From Chromatiales bacterium (GTDB taxonomy: Bacteria > Pseudomonadota > Gammaproteobacteria > Granulosicoccales > Granulosicoccaceae): a DNA stretch of 56,632 nucleotides. The notes below the pieces were generated by a model, which did no database searches, had not been told where the DNA came from, and saw only the letters and a program-made list of their open reading frames with translations. This document shows, in pieces, positions 20,954 to 31,212 of this stretch. The stretch lies in the NCBI GenBank assembly GCA_020631335.1, contig JAHDHK010000003.1, positions 1 through 56,632 on the forward strand, in the 5' to 3' direction. The position numbers and the translations under genes were made by a program. Position 1 is the first letter of the stretch, and each line of letters starts with the position of its first letter.

Positions 20954-22069
20954 GTCGCCACCTTCCTGATCCACTGATCAACTGCCACCGCAAGAATAAT
21001 AAGCACCCCGATCAGCAGATACGTCCACTGCGGGTTGGTCCCGATGATACCAAGCCCCAACGTAAAAACGCCGACAATCAGCGCTCCGAATATCATCCCC
21101 ATAATCGAGCCTCGTCCGCCGAAAAGCGAAATCCCCCCGATGACAACCGCGGTAATTGATTCGATATTTGCAAATTGCCCTGCGGTCGGTGAAACGGAAC
21201 CGATGCGTCCGATCAATGCCCAGCCCGCTAACGCGCATATAAGCCCTGCAACGACATAGACCGAAATAAGTACACGCTTGGTACGAACACCACTGAGCTC
21301 GGCAGCATCTATATCGTCACCAACCGCGTACACATGGCGCCCCCAGGCGGTATGATTTAATACATAAGCCAGTACGACAATAAGCAGCACCATTCAAAAA
21401 AGAAAACATCTCTCCTTCGTATTTAAGCTTCGTACCGAAAAACTGAAGAATCGGCGCTTCTTTGGAGATATCTCTGCTTCTGATCGTTTCATTCGCCGAG
21501 TACAAAAAGTTAGTCGCCAGAACGATCTGCCAGGTACCTAAAGTAACAATAAACGGCGGAAGCCTAACCACGGCAACCAGAAAGCCGTTCAGCAACCCGC
21601 ACAATCCCCCGACAGCAAAACCACAGAGGATTGCAAACTCTGCCGGCAATCCGTAGCGAAAGGTAAATTGCCCCATGACTACCGATGACAACACCATGAT
21701 GGCACCTACCGACAGATCGATGCCGCCGGTGAGGATAACTAGTGACTGCGCCGCCCCGACTATGCCGACAATAGCCACCTGCTGCAGTATTAAACTCAGG
21801 GAGAAAGGAGTAAAAAATCGCTCACCGATATCAAAACCAAAGGTGTTGAACCCGAAAACGAAGATGGACACCACAAGGACAATCAGTGGTACCAGTGACG
21901 GGTTCTTGTGCAGTAGATTCTGCACCCATACCGCTGCACCCGGTCGGGTATCATCGAATGACGCGACCTCTTGTGCACTCGCCTCCAACGGCTTTTCAAA
22001 ATCCTGTGCGCTCAACCCTGCCCCCACCTTGATGCGAAATGATCGCCAGGCTCTCACATTACATTGCAC
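20950..22069 (-). pseudogene. frcC: Sugar ABC transporter permease (FrcC-like), frameshifted near 21393
   Basis: N-terminal part in ORF 21317..22069 and C-terminal part in ORF 20950..21393 are adjacent pieces of one permease in different frames; removing one A from ...TTTTTGAATGGTG... (minus strand) restores ...GEMFSFL-MVLLIVVLAYVLNHTAWGRHVYAVGDD... Confidence 0.85.
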
Positions 22070-22121
22070 TACCGCCGCGGTGTAACAGAGAGCATCTCAT
22101 GTATTTCAGAATTTCAGGTAG

Positions 22122-22153
22122 AAAAAAGCGGTGCTCCATAGCACCGCTTTTTT
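22122..22153. terminator. Rho-independent (bidirectional-looking) terminator between frcB and frcC
   Basis: AAAAAAGCGGTGCT-CCAT-AGCACCGCTTTTTT, perfect 14-bp arms. Confidence 0.9.
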
Positions 22154-22192
22154 CCTTACTACCATTACTTATACAGCTTTATAACTGAGCAA

Positions 22193-23224
22193 TCAGCCCC
22201 AGCACTTATCAGTGCCTTCTTTAGTGTCAATAGAGTCAACACCATCAACAGGCTTATCAGTCACCAGGTTTACACCGGTGTCGAAGAATTCCAGGCCCGG
22301 TGTGTTTTCAGGCTTGGAACCATCTTTGGCCCATGCGGCAATTGCCTCGATACCCAGTGATGCCATCAGCAGCGGATATTGCTGCGAAGTTGCACCGATA
22401 ACACCGTCGGCCACGTCAGCTACACCCGGGCAGCCACCATCAACAGACACGATGAGTACATCACCTTCGCGACCAACAGCCTTCAGCGCTTCATAAGCAC
22501 CGGATGCAGCCGGCTCGTTGATGGTGTAGACCACGTTAATGCCCGGGTCTTTACTCAACAAAGTTTCCATGGCTTTGCGACCACCTTCTTCGTTACCGGC
22601 GGTGACTTCATTTCCGACAATTCGAGGATCTTCTTCATCACCCCATTTATTGGGATCACCGAGGTCAATACCGAACCCCTGCAGGAAACCCTGATCGCGG
22701 AGCACACCGACAGATGGCTGACTGACAGCAAGATCCAGCATGGCTATTTTTGCATTTGCCGCATCATCACCCATGGCAGCAGCAGCCCACGCACCGATAA
22801 GCTCACCTGCTTTGAAGTTATCCGTCGCAAACGTGGCATCGGCAGCATCGATAGGCTCAAGTGGTGTATCAAGCGCTATAACCAGCAAACCAGCTTCGCG
22901 CGCCTGCTCAACCGCCGGCACAATACCTTTGGTATCAGAGGCTGTAAGCAGAATACCCTTTGCGCCATCGGCAATACAGGTTTCGATAGCAGCCACCTGT
23001 GTTTCCGAGTCACCATCGACTTTACCGGCATAGGCTTTCAGTGAAACGCCGAGCTCTTCAGCTTTGGCCGTTGCACCTTCTTTCATTTTAACGAAGAACG
23101 GGTTGGTATCCGTTTTGGTGATCAGGCATGCGCTGACACCGTGCCCACCGGCATAAGCCGATGACGTGGCCAACAGGCCGAGACCGACCAGTCCGGTCAG
23201 GGACGTAATAGTAGGCTTTTTCAT
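22193..23224 (-). CDS. frcB: Sugar ABC transporter substrate-binding protein
   Basis: [27 protein letters not shown] signal; [28 protein letters not shown], periplasmic-binding-protein I fold; start at 23224. Confidence 0.9.
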   Translation of the reverse strand: MKKPTITSLTGLVGLGLLATSSAYAGGHGVSACLITKTDTNPFFVKMKEGATAKAEELGVSLKAYAGKVDGDSETQVAAIETCIADGAKGILLTASDTKGIVPAVEQAREAGLLVIALDTPLEPIDAADATFATDNFKAGELIGAWAAAAMGDDAANAKIAMLDLAVSQPSVGVLRDQGFLQGFGIDLGDPNKWGDEEDPRIVGNEVTAGNEEGGRKAMETLLSKDPGINVVYTINEPAASGAYEALKAVGREGDVLIVSVDGGCPGVADVADGVIGATSQQYPLLMASLGIEAIAAWAKDGSKPENTPGLEFFDTGVNLVTDKPVDGVDSIDTKEGTDKCWG

Positions 23225-23342
23225 ATGTTTCTCTCCTGGCATAGAATGGAAGGACCAGCGTTGCACTGGCAGTGTAACCACTGAATGCGCGTTGAATCCT
23301 CACTTTCAAGATTCACATACAAAGTCGACGCCTGTCAATAAA

Positions 23343-23370
23343 TAATTCAAATTGATTTATTATTGAATTA
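23343..23370. promoter_or_regulatory. Candidate operator for the ROK regulator (TAATTCAA-N12-TTGAATTA)
   Basis: Perfect 8-bp inverted repeat in the divergent frcB/frcR intergenic region. Confidence 0.5.
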
Positions 23371-23387
23371 TGTGTCAGTCTTAGCTC

Positions 23388-24614
23388 ATGAGCGCCGGTA
23401 AAGAATCAACCCAGACATCCACCGTACTTGACCCCGGCGGTGGCGCCAACCTGTCGCGCGTGCGAGACCACAATCAGCGTCTGGTGCTTTCTATGGTGCA
23501 AAGACACGGCAGCCTGCCGAAGTCAGAGATTGCACTGCGCACCGGGTTATCAGCGCAAACAGTGACGGTCATCATGCGAGCACTGGAAGAGGACGATCTC
23601 TTAGTCAAAGGCGAACCGTTGCGCGGTAAGGTTGGTCAGCCATCCATACCCATGTCGCTTAATCCGGATGGTGCTTTTTCAATCGGGTTAAAGATAGGCC
23701 GCCGCAGTGCGGACTTAATGATGATTGATTTAACCGGTCAGCAACGCGCTGTGCTCAGAAAGCACTTCACCTACCCTGCCCCGAAGGTGATCAAACGTTT
23801 TGCCGTCGAGGGAATAAAACAGTTACGCGAACAGCTGCCAGGCAAACACCGTCAGCGACTGGCCGGAATCGGCGTATCGATGCCGCACGAGCTATGGCAC
23901 TGGGCAGACAAAATCGGCGCACCGCAAAAAACCATGGATCAGTGGCGGGACTTCAGCTTCAGTGAAGAGCTTGCCGGTAAACACGGACTGGAGGTATACA
24001 CAAGAAACGATGCGACCGCCGCCTGCGGCGCAGAAATGGTTTACGGTAAAGGGGCCGGGCTCCCCGACTTTCTGTACATTTTTATGGGCACATTCATTGG
24101 CGGAGGCGTGGTGCTCAACCATTCACTTTTTCCCGGCAGAACAGGCAACGCCGGCGCACTTGGACCAATGCCGGTGCGCAATCACAAAGGAGAGTTCTCT
24201 CAACTCATTGACCACGCATCAGTCATCAAACTGGAATGGATGCTTGCCGAACAGGGTGTTGATCCATCACCGGTATGGAAGAAACCCGATGACTGGTCAT
24301 GCTTTTCCAGCGTGGTTGAACAATGGATCGACGGCATCGCAGAGCACATCGCTGCCACTACCGTATCGGCCTGCTCAGTGATCGACTTTTCTGCCATTGT
24401 GCTTGACGGTGCGATTCCACCATGGGTCAAAGAACAAATGGTCACCGCCTGCAATCGTGAACTGTCCAAAATGAATCTGCAGGGCCTGCTGATACCCCCG
24501 CAGATCATTGCCGGCAGCGTCGGCAGTGATGCACGCGTCATTGGTGCCGCCTGCCTGCCGCTGTTCAGCCGCTATTTTCTGGATTTGAGCGTACTGTTTT
24601 CGGAGCGGGCATAG
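23388..24614 (+). CDS. frcR: ROK family transcriptional regulator
   Basis: 408 aa; N-terminal HTH (GSLPKSEIALRTGLSAQTVTVIMRALEED), ROK domain (TRNDATAACGAEMVYG, FIGGGVVLNHSLFPGRTGNAGALG). Confidence 0.88.
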   Translation: MSAGKESTQTSTVLDPGGGANLSRVRDHNQRLVLSMVQRHGSLPKSEIALRTGLSAQTVTVIMRALEEDDLLVKGEPLRGKVGQPSIPMSLNPDGAFSIGLKIGRRSADLMMIDLTGQQRAVLRKHFTYPAPKVIKRFAVEGIKQLREQLPGKHRQRLAGIGVSMPHELWHWADKIGAPQKTMDQWRDFSFSEELAGKHGLEVYTRNDATAACGAEMVYGKGAGLPDFLYIFMGTFIGGGVVLNHSLFPGRTGNAGALGPMPVRNHKGEFSQLIDHASVIKLEWMLAEQGVDPSPVWKKPDDWSCFSSVVEQWIDGIAEHIAATTVSACSVIDFSAIVLDGAIPPWVKEQMVTACNRELSKMNLQGLLIPPQIIAGSVGSDARVIGAACLPLFSRYFLDLSVLFSERA

Positions 24615-25265
24615 GTGAGCAGTGAACTGCACGACATTGCCCGACAACTCCTTGAGCAACAATCATCTCGCACCATGGTGGCTATTGCAGGCGCACCTGC
24701 GTCGGGCAAGTCAACGCTGGCCGATCAACTGCAGGAGGTAATCGATCAGATCGCCAACGAGGAATGTGCAGTGGTACTGCCGATGGACGGGTTCCATCTG
24801 GACAATATGCTTCTCGATGAAGACCACGCCCGGGATCGCAAGGGTGCTTCACATACCTTTGACTTTGATGGACTTCATCACATGCTGCAAAGAGTAGCTG
24901 CTGCAGAAACCGAGGTGATTATCCCGACCTTTGATCGAGCACTGGATCTTGCACGTGCAGGTGCCCGGCGCATCAGGCCGAAGCATCGAATTGTTATTGT
25001 CGAAGGCAATTACCTGCTGCTTGCACTACCGCCATGGCAGCAGCTACACAGTCTGTTCCACTACCGTATCTTCCTCGACGTACCCGAAACAGTATTGCTG
25101 GACCGGTTACAGCAGCGGTGGCTGGATCACGATCATTCTGCGGACGAGGCAATGTCGAGAGCCCAATCGAACGATATACCCAATGCCAGACAAGTGATCG
25201 ATAATCGCCTGCCGGAAGATCGGGTGTTAACGCTGGAGCACGTGATGAACAACCCTTCGCAATAA
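24615..25265 (+). CDS. frcK: Nucleoside/nucleotide kinase family protein (FrcK-like)
   Basis: GTG start directly after frcR stop; Walker A GAPASGKSTLADQL, PMDGFHLDN, VEGNYLLL (uridine/pantothenate kinase-like). Confidence 0.85.
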   Translation: MSSELHDIARQLLEQQSSRTMVAIAGAPASGKSTLADQLQEVIDQIANEECAVVLPMDGFHLDNMLLDEDHARDRKGASHTFDFDGLHHMLQRVAAAETEVIIPTFDRALDLARAGARRIRPKHRIVIVEGNYLLLALPPWQQLHSLFHYRIFLDVPETVLLDRLQQRWLDHDHSADEAMSRAQSNDIPNARQVIDNRLPEDRVLTLEHVMNNPSQ

Positions 25266-25405
25266 CCTATTTGTAGTACCGACAGCAAAGACGACTTCAA
25301 CGATACTCATTGTTGTTATTGATTTTCCGGTCGAATCAACTTACTGACAGAAGTCCGAGTGCTAACTCCCAACGACCAATGACAGCGGACAGTCACGAGT
25401 ATTGA

Positions 25406-28400
25406 ATGGAAACCAGCGAAACATCTCCAAACGGCGCGAAGGTAATCAATAACCGGGCGACTACTTTCCTTTCTCGCGACCTCGCTATACTCGCCAGCAA
25501 AATCCACCGATCAGACTGCAATACCGCGTCATCCAGCGCACAAAACATCCCACCAGCACATTTTGATGTCATCATTGTCGGCAGTGGTTACGGCGGTGCA
25601 GTTGCAGCAGATTCCTTCAGCAAATGCACGATTACCGATGAAACCACCGGCAAACGTCGACCGATACGCGTCTGCGTGCTCGAGCGCGGCAAAGAGTTTC
25701 TGCCGGGCGCATTTCCAAGCGGTTTTGCAGATTTGCCCGGGCAGTTGAGAATCGCTCAGCCCGGCAGCGCCGGTGCCGGTGGCAATGCACTCGGGCTTTT
25801 TGAAATACGACTCGGTGCAAAAGCATCCGCAGTGGTAGCCAACGGCCTCGGCGGTGGATCATTGATCAATGCGGGTGTGCTGCTGGAACCCTCACCTCAA
25901 ATAATCGAAAAGTGGCCATCCACACTGCAGGGGAATGAACTGCAGACCTGCTACCAGGATGCGAAACAAGTCCTGGGGGTTGAGCACAACAGTAAACCGA
26001 ACACGGTTGCTAAATTCAATGCCGAGCCACTGAAATATAAATTACTAAATAAACTAGGCGGCAATAAGGCGCAGCCGGTACCAGTCAGCATTGCACTGGA
26101 AAATGAAACAGGGAATCCGGTATCCCTGAATGCATGCATTGGTTGCGGCGACTGCGCACAGGGTTGCAACCACAACGCTAAAAAATCACTCGACACCAAC
26201 CTGCTTGCTAAAGCAGTTAACCAGGGTGCAGAAATCTACTGTGGCGCAACTGTTGAACGGTTCGATAAACATGAAACCGGCTGGCAGGTTTATGTCAATT
26301 ACTCCGATCCGACAAGAAGAAAAAGAACTTCACAACCGCTGGTGTTGCGCTGCACCAAACTGGTGATGGCGGCAGGTACCTATGCAACCAGTGAAATCAT
26401 GTTCAGGTCTCAACATCAGTCATCACATTTTCTAAATTTCTCAGATATGCTTGGAAACAATTTCTCCGGCAATGGCGACAATATCGCAGCAATCACCAAC
26501 TGCAATATGCCGGTTAATATGGCTGCTGACGAAACTATAGCGCCGGGTATGCGGGAAGTCGGACCAACAATTACAGGAATGATCGACGCCCGCGACACCA
26601 ATGACATTCCATTGGCTATTCAGGAGCTGAGTATTCCGGCTGCGCTGAAGGGCATCCTCACCGAAGTTCTCGGACTGGTGCGTATCGTCCACGCGCTCAC
26701 CGATCAACAGGCAGCCGACGCGGCTAATTCTGACGACTACTGTTACGTGAGTACAGAAACGCTTGATAACAGTGCGATTATGATCATGATGGGAGACGAC
26801 GGAGCCAGCGGCCGGCTGGTATACGACCGTGCGACTTCAAGCATAAGCGTGCAATGGCCCGATCATCATTCACATACACGCAATCACTTATACAAGGCTC
26901 AAATAGATTATCTAAAGGCGCTGGCTAAAAAACACCTGGGGGTGACAGCGGTTGTCCATGACAATCCCTCCCGCAATCCGTTGGGTGAACAAATGCAGCA
27001 GATGATGAAAATCCCGGAAGGCCCGGTACTCACAGTTCACCCACTGGGTGGCTGCATCATTGGCGACAACGTGGAAACCGGGGTGGTAAACGATTGCGGC
27101 CAGGTGTTTAATGCCAGCTGCCCACAAGCAGACGGCACAGCCTTACAACATAATTTGTACGACGATCTTGTCGTGCTTGATGGCTCTATCCTGCCCGGCG
27201 CACCCGGCATTAATCCAGCCCTTTCCATCACCGCTATCGCATTGCGTGCCACGAAAAAGCTGAAGGAAAGATGGCTTTGGGAGGATCAAAGCAAAGAGCA
27301 TAACCACCCCCTGGTGCGACCCCGCTACACAACACAAACGGATCCGGAAAAAACACCACCCGCCAGACGGCCGACAGAAATCGCCATCACTGAACGACTT
27401 GTCGGCAATGCCACCTTAATTTGCGATGACAAACCGGTTGATGTGGTTATCGAAATGTCACTGGAAACCAAGCCGGTGCCGATTGCCCTCTGCACAAACG
27501 ATATTCTGCGAGAGATCGAGTTAGCAGATCCGGAAGATTCGCCGACATCCAATACCATTAGAATCTTTGATCGTCAGGACTGGAATACATTATTTGATCC
27601 AGAACACTCCCGCGAATTCAGAACCAGAACAAAAAAAACTGGCAGCAATGAGTGGCTTGAAATGCGAGCACAGTTTGACAAAAACCCGGATAAATATCTC
27701 GACAGTATCTGCCTGCTGTCTACCCGGGTAAGTGGCTCTATACACTTGTTTAAGGAGGTAGAAAGGGCATCGAGAAGCAGATTGATACACGGGTTTTCAA
27801 CCTGGGTTCGCAACAGAGGAGCACGTGAATATCTTTGGTCAGCGAAGGGTCAGAGTACAGGTGTGGGGAAACATTTGTCGTTAATGTGTGCACTATGGAA
27901 GCACGCAGGGCGTGAACGATACCTTGAATATGAACTGCAGGCTTCACCACCAACAAAACCTGTGAATTCGAAACTGGCAAATCTGATCACAGTGAACTCA
28001 ATCATTAGCGGTAAAAAAAGGTTTCGATACCAATCTCGATCGAATCCGTGGCGTCAGATGTCTGAAATCGATTTGATAACATTTCCCGGGTTAGCCGATG
28101 AAACCAAACCACGCCTGGTACTGGATCTATTTTATCTCGCCCGGAAAAAATCCCCACTGATGACAATTGTTTCAGAGGAGACCCTGCCTGACGGCTACAC
28201 CGATCTGACCATGTTTGGCATGCGCTTTTTTCGTGAGTTATTACTGCATCATTTTTTCAGCTTTATGGCGCCGCACGACTGGCGCGACATAAACAATGAT
28301 CAATCCGCACTGGACACATTTATAGAGAGAAAGCAGCCACAAACTGTGCATAGCAGTGAGAAAAACGAGTATATCTACAACATGGCAGCGCTACCGCAAG

Positions 28401-29602
28401 AGCTGCCCGATTTAAAGCACCACAGTGAGTGGATTTGTGTCGATTCAGTGTGTGATAAAAACCGATACGATAATCCAAGAAACCTTCATTATCTGCATGC
28501 CAGAATAACCCGCTATTCGCCGCTTTCGAAAAGTCACGATACACCGGTGCTGCTGATTCACGGATACAGCGCCAGTGGTACCACATTCGCACACAATCTT
28601 TTATCCCCCGGACTGGTGCAACACTTGTGTAACGAAGGGCGTGAAGTCTGGGTGCTCGATATGCGAACCAGTTGTGCACTTCATTCGGCCAGCCACGACT
28701 GGGATTTCGAAGACATGGCCTACCACGATATTCCGGCAGCAATAGATTATATCACCAGCACTACCGGCTGCGGGCAGGTCGATGTAGTTGCACATTGTAT
28801 GGGAGCCGTCATGCTCAGCATGAGCATACTGGGTACCCCTGCCGGAAAACAAAACGCGTCTCTGAAGGAAAAAATCCGAAAAATAGTGTTGTCGCAGGCT
28901 GGTCCCGTGCTGCGTTTCAGTGCAGCCAATACGTTTCGAGCCTTTATGATGCACTACCTGAAAAACCTGTTACCACAGGTAAGTTATACCTTCTTTCCGG
29001 CACAACAACACGAAGGTAAGAAAATATACAATGAAGGGAACTACCAGTTTAACCCGCCTGAAGTACTAACTAACGGAGTTACCGGTGGAGACCAAATGAT
29101 GGACAGACTTCTGGCGACTCTTCCCTACCCGGACGACAGCGAATTCGATCTCGAGTATCCACTTGGCAACATATCGCCCTACGTTAGAGAGCGACATCGA
29201 ATGGATGTACTGTACGGGCGTACTTTCTCATTGAGAAACATGTCCGCACCGGTGCTCGGTAATCTTCACGATTTTTTCGGCCCGCTGAGTATCGAAACGG
29301 TCAAACAAACAATACACTTTGCCAATACTACCGAGATTACCGACCGACACGGAAAGAAAATTCTGCGATCACCGGAATCGATTAGACAACACTGGACGAT
29401 GCCGACCCTGTGGGTTCATGGGGCCGAAAACGGCCTTATTGATCCTTGCTCTCCATTAATGACAGCAAGGCTTTTTGATACGGTTTTTCCGAATCGCGAC
29501 ATTTTCGATTTCAAAATCCACCGGGGACTTGGACATCAGGATTCCCTGATGGGAATAAACTGCCAGCAAGTCTACATTGATATAGCTCTTCACCTGAGCT
29601 GA
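25406..29602 (+). CDS. GMC-family oxidoreductase fused to alpha/beta hydrolase (1398 aa)
   Basis: N-terminal FDVIIVGSGYGGAVAADSF and C-terminal GMC motifs (TVHPLGGCIIGDN, VLDGSILPGAPGINPALSITAIALR); Cys motif ACIGCGDCAQGC; C-terminal VLLIHGYSASGTTF, VVAHCMGAVMLS, LGHQDSLMG. Confidence 0.88.
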   Translation: METSETSPNGAKVINNRATTFLSRDLAILASKIHRSDCNTASSSAQNIPPAHFDVIIVGSGYGGAVAADSFSKCTITDETTGKRRPIRVCVLERGKEFLPGAFPSGFADLPGQLRIAQPGSAGAGGNALGLFEIRLGAKASAVVANGLGGGSLINAGVLLEPSPQIIEKWPSTLQGNELQTCYQDAKQVLGVEHNSKPNTVAKFNAEPLKYKLLNKLGGNKAQPVPVSIALENETGNPVSLNACIGCGDCAQGCNHNAKKSLDTNLLAKAVNQGAEIYCGATVERFDKHETGWQVYVNYSDPTRRKRTSQPLVLRCTKLVMAAGTYATSEIMFRSQHQSSHFLNFSDMLGNNFSGNGDNIAAITNCNMPVNMAADETIAPGMREVGPTITGMIDARDTNDIPLAIQELSIPAALKGILTEVLGLVRIVHALTDQQAADAANSDDYCYVSTETLDNSAIMIMMGDDGASGRLVYDRATSSISVQWPDHHSHTRNHLYKAQIDYLKALAKKHLGVTAVVHDNPSRNPLGEQMQQMMKIPEGPVLTVHPLGGCIIGDNVETGVVNDCGQVFNASCPQADGTALQHNLYDDLVVLDGSILPGAPGINPALSITAIALRATKKLKERWLWEDQSKEHNHPLVRPRYTTQTDPEKTPPARRPTEIAITERLVGNATLICDDKPVDVVIEMSLETKPVPIALCTNDILREIELADPEDSPTSNTIRIFDRQDWNTLFDPEHSREFRTRTKKTGSNEWLEMRAQFDKNPDKYLDSICLLSTRVSGSIHLFKEVERASRSRLIHGFSTWVRNRGAREYLWSAKGQSTGVGKHLSLMCALWKHAGRERYLEYELQASPPTKPVNSKLANLITVNSIISGKKRFRYQSRSNPWRQMSEIDLITFPGLADETKPRLVLDLFYLARKKSPLMTIVSEETLPDGYTDLTMFGMRFFRELLLHHFFSFMAPHDWRDINNDQSALDTFIERKQPQTVHSSEKNEYIYNMAALPQELPDLKHHSEWICVDSVCDKNRYDNPRNLHYLHARITRYSPLSKSHDTPVLLIHGYSASGTTFAHNLLSPGLVQHLCNEGREVWVLDMRTSCALHSASHDWDFEDMAYHDIPAAIDYITSTTGCGQVDVVAHCMGAVMLSMSILGTPAGKQNASLKEKIRKIVLSQAGPVLRFSAANTFRAFMMHYLKNLLPQVSYTFFPAQQHEGKKIYNEGNYQFNPPEVLTNGVTGGDQMMDRLLATLPYPDDSEFDLEYPLGNISPYVRERHRMDVLYGRTFSLRNMSAPVLGNLHDFFGPLSIETVKQTIHFANTTEITDRHGKKILRSPESIRQHWTMPTLWVHGAENGLIDPCSPLMTARLFDTVFPNRDIFDFKIHRGLGHQDSLMGINCQQVYIDIALHLS

Positions 29603-29618
29603 GCGAAAGCAAAACAAG

Positions 29619-31208
29619 ATGATCGAACTGGAATTTCCATTCAACATCAGACCGCTTGATCAGTCAGGAACAATACGCCACCTGCTGATCGACAACATAA
29701 CCCGTGACGACAATCCGGTAGACGCCTTTGTGATTGTGCCGGTAAATTTCAGACAAGAGTCACAAGACCCGGGATCATCGATAAGTACTGATGCAATAGT
29801 TACTGAAGAAAAAGCAATACAGATAATACCTGCCGACAACCCGACACAACGCATAGAAGGATGTGCGACCACAGTATCGATCAATTTGGCAATGGCCCCC
29901 GATGCTGACGCTTTACTGTTACTGGTTATTATCAACAGCAACTTAAACACTGAGGCACTGACTGAACTGCCGGAGTCAACCCTGCTTGACGCCGGCCTTG
30001 GGGACTGTCTGAAGCATCCGGACTGGCAGCGGTTTGCTGTCCCCGTAGACAATCAATCCCGCGATTCACACGAAAGTTACGCCATTGTCTTTTCCAGTTG
30101 CCAGTATCCCGGGGATCTGTTTCGTAAAGCACCTCCGGAGAAATCTCTGGTTAGAGCAAAACATATCCTGAAGTCATCTGACTATCACCACTGCGCGCCC
30201 TACCTGTTGATCGCCGGTGACGGTGTTTATGTCGACCCGACAGCGGGGCTGTTCGAACCCGTATCCGAGCTCGAAAAATTCAAGGCGGCTTACGACTACC
30301 AGGCGGCATTCAATGAGTGGCAGGATTTACTTATCGATATGAGAAGTACCCGCTTTGCAATAGATGATCATGAGCTGATCGATAACTGGGAACCCTCTGA
30401 AGATCCTGATGAGCAGCGCATTCTTCAGCAGAAACTTGAAGATGGTAAACGCTGGTTTTTACAACAACGCCTGGGTGAACAGACATCAGGAAAACTATGG
30501 GACAATAGACCGATCGGAGAGATTCCGCTTTTTGTCATGGACACCCGTACAGAAAGAACACTGCGCAGGATCGACAATCACCAGCGAGCCACAATGATCG
30601 ACGATGAGCAGTGTAATGCATTGGAAAACTGGTTATTGCAGGCCGAAGAAGAGATACCAAAGCTGATTCTCTCTCCCGCCATGATTCTACCGCGCAGATT
30701 ATCCACGGCGGAGTTTCACGATCTGGAACCAATCAATAACTCATTACTGCCAGACGATGCCACGGCGATATCTCTGAGTTCTGACTCCTGGGATGGCTAT
30801 CCACAAACTACCGGTCGACTACTTGCCTTTATCGCAGAGAATCAGATCAGCAACGTCATATTTTTGTCCGGTGATGAGCATCTCTCATGTATCGCTACCG
30901 CAGAATTAACTGCTGGCGACAAAGATCCGGTGACGATCCATTCTATCCATGCATCTCCACTCTATGGCCCCTACCCGTTTGCTAACGCACACGTGGCTGA
31001 CTTTGCAGAGCGTGAAACCTTCAAACAGCATTACTACATCGATGATAAACGTTATCATGTGGAAGTCGACGTAGCGACAGAATTTGCTCATGCCGGTGAT
31101 GCATTCGGTGTGCTGAAAATCAGTAAAATCGACAAGCAATGGGAAGCGTCCATACAAATTTCCGGAGACAGAAACAGCATCCTCAGAAAACTCACATGGC
31201 GGCGGTGA
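29619..31208 (+). CDS. PhoD-like metallophosphatase-type protein
   Basis: 529 aa; AIDDHELIDNWEP, MDTRTERT, IFLSGDEHLSCIATAEL; 16 nt after the GMC fusion gene. Confidence 0.7.
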   Translation: MIELEFPFNIRPLDQSGTIRHLLIDNITRDDNPVDAFVIVPVNFRQESQDPGSSISTDAIVTEEKAIQIIPADNPTQRIEGCATTVSINLAMAPDADALLLLVIINSNLNTEALTELPESTLLDAGLGDCLKHPDWQRFAVPVDNQSRDSHESYAIVFSSCQYPGDLFRKAPPEKSLVRAKHILKSSDYHHCAPYLLIAGDGVYVDPTAGLFEPVSELEKFKAAYDYQAAFNEWQDLLIDMRSTRFAIDDHELIDNWEPSEDPDEQRILQQKLEDGKRWFLQQRLGEQTSGKLWDNRPIGEIPLFVMDTRTERTLRRIDNHQRATMIDDEQCNALENWLLQAEEEIPKLILSPAMILPRRLSTAEFHDLEPINNSLLPDDATAISLSSDSWDGYPQTTGRLLAFIAENQISNVIFLSGDEHLSCIATAELTAGDKDPVTIHSIHASPLYGPYPFANAHVADFAERETFKQHYYIDDKRYHVEVDVATEFAHAGDAFGVLKISKIDKQWEASIQISGDRNSILRKLTWRR

Positions 31209-31212
31209 ATTC

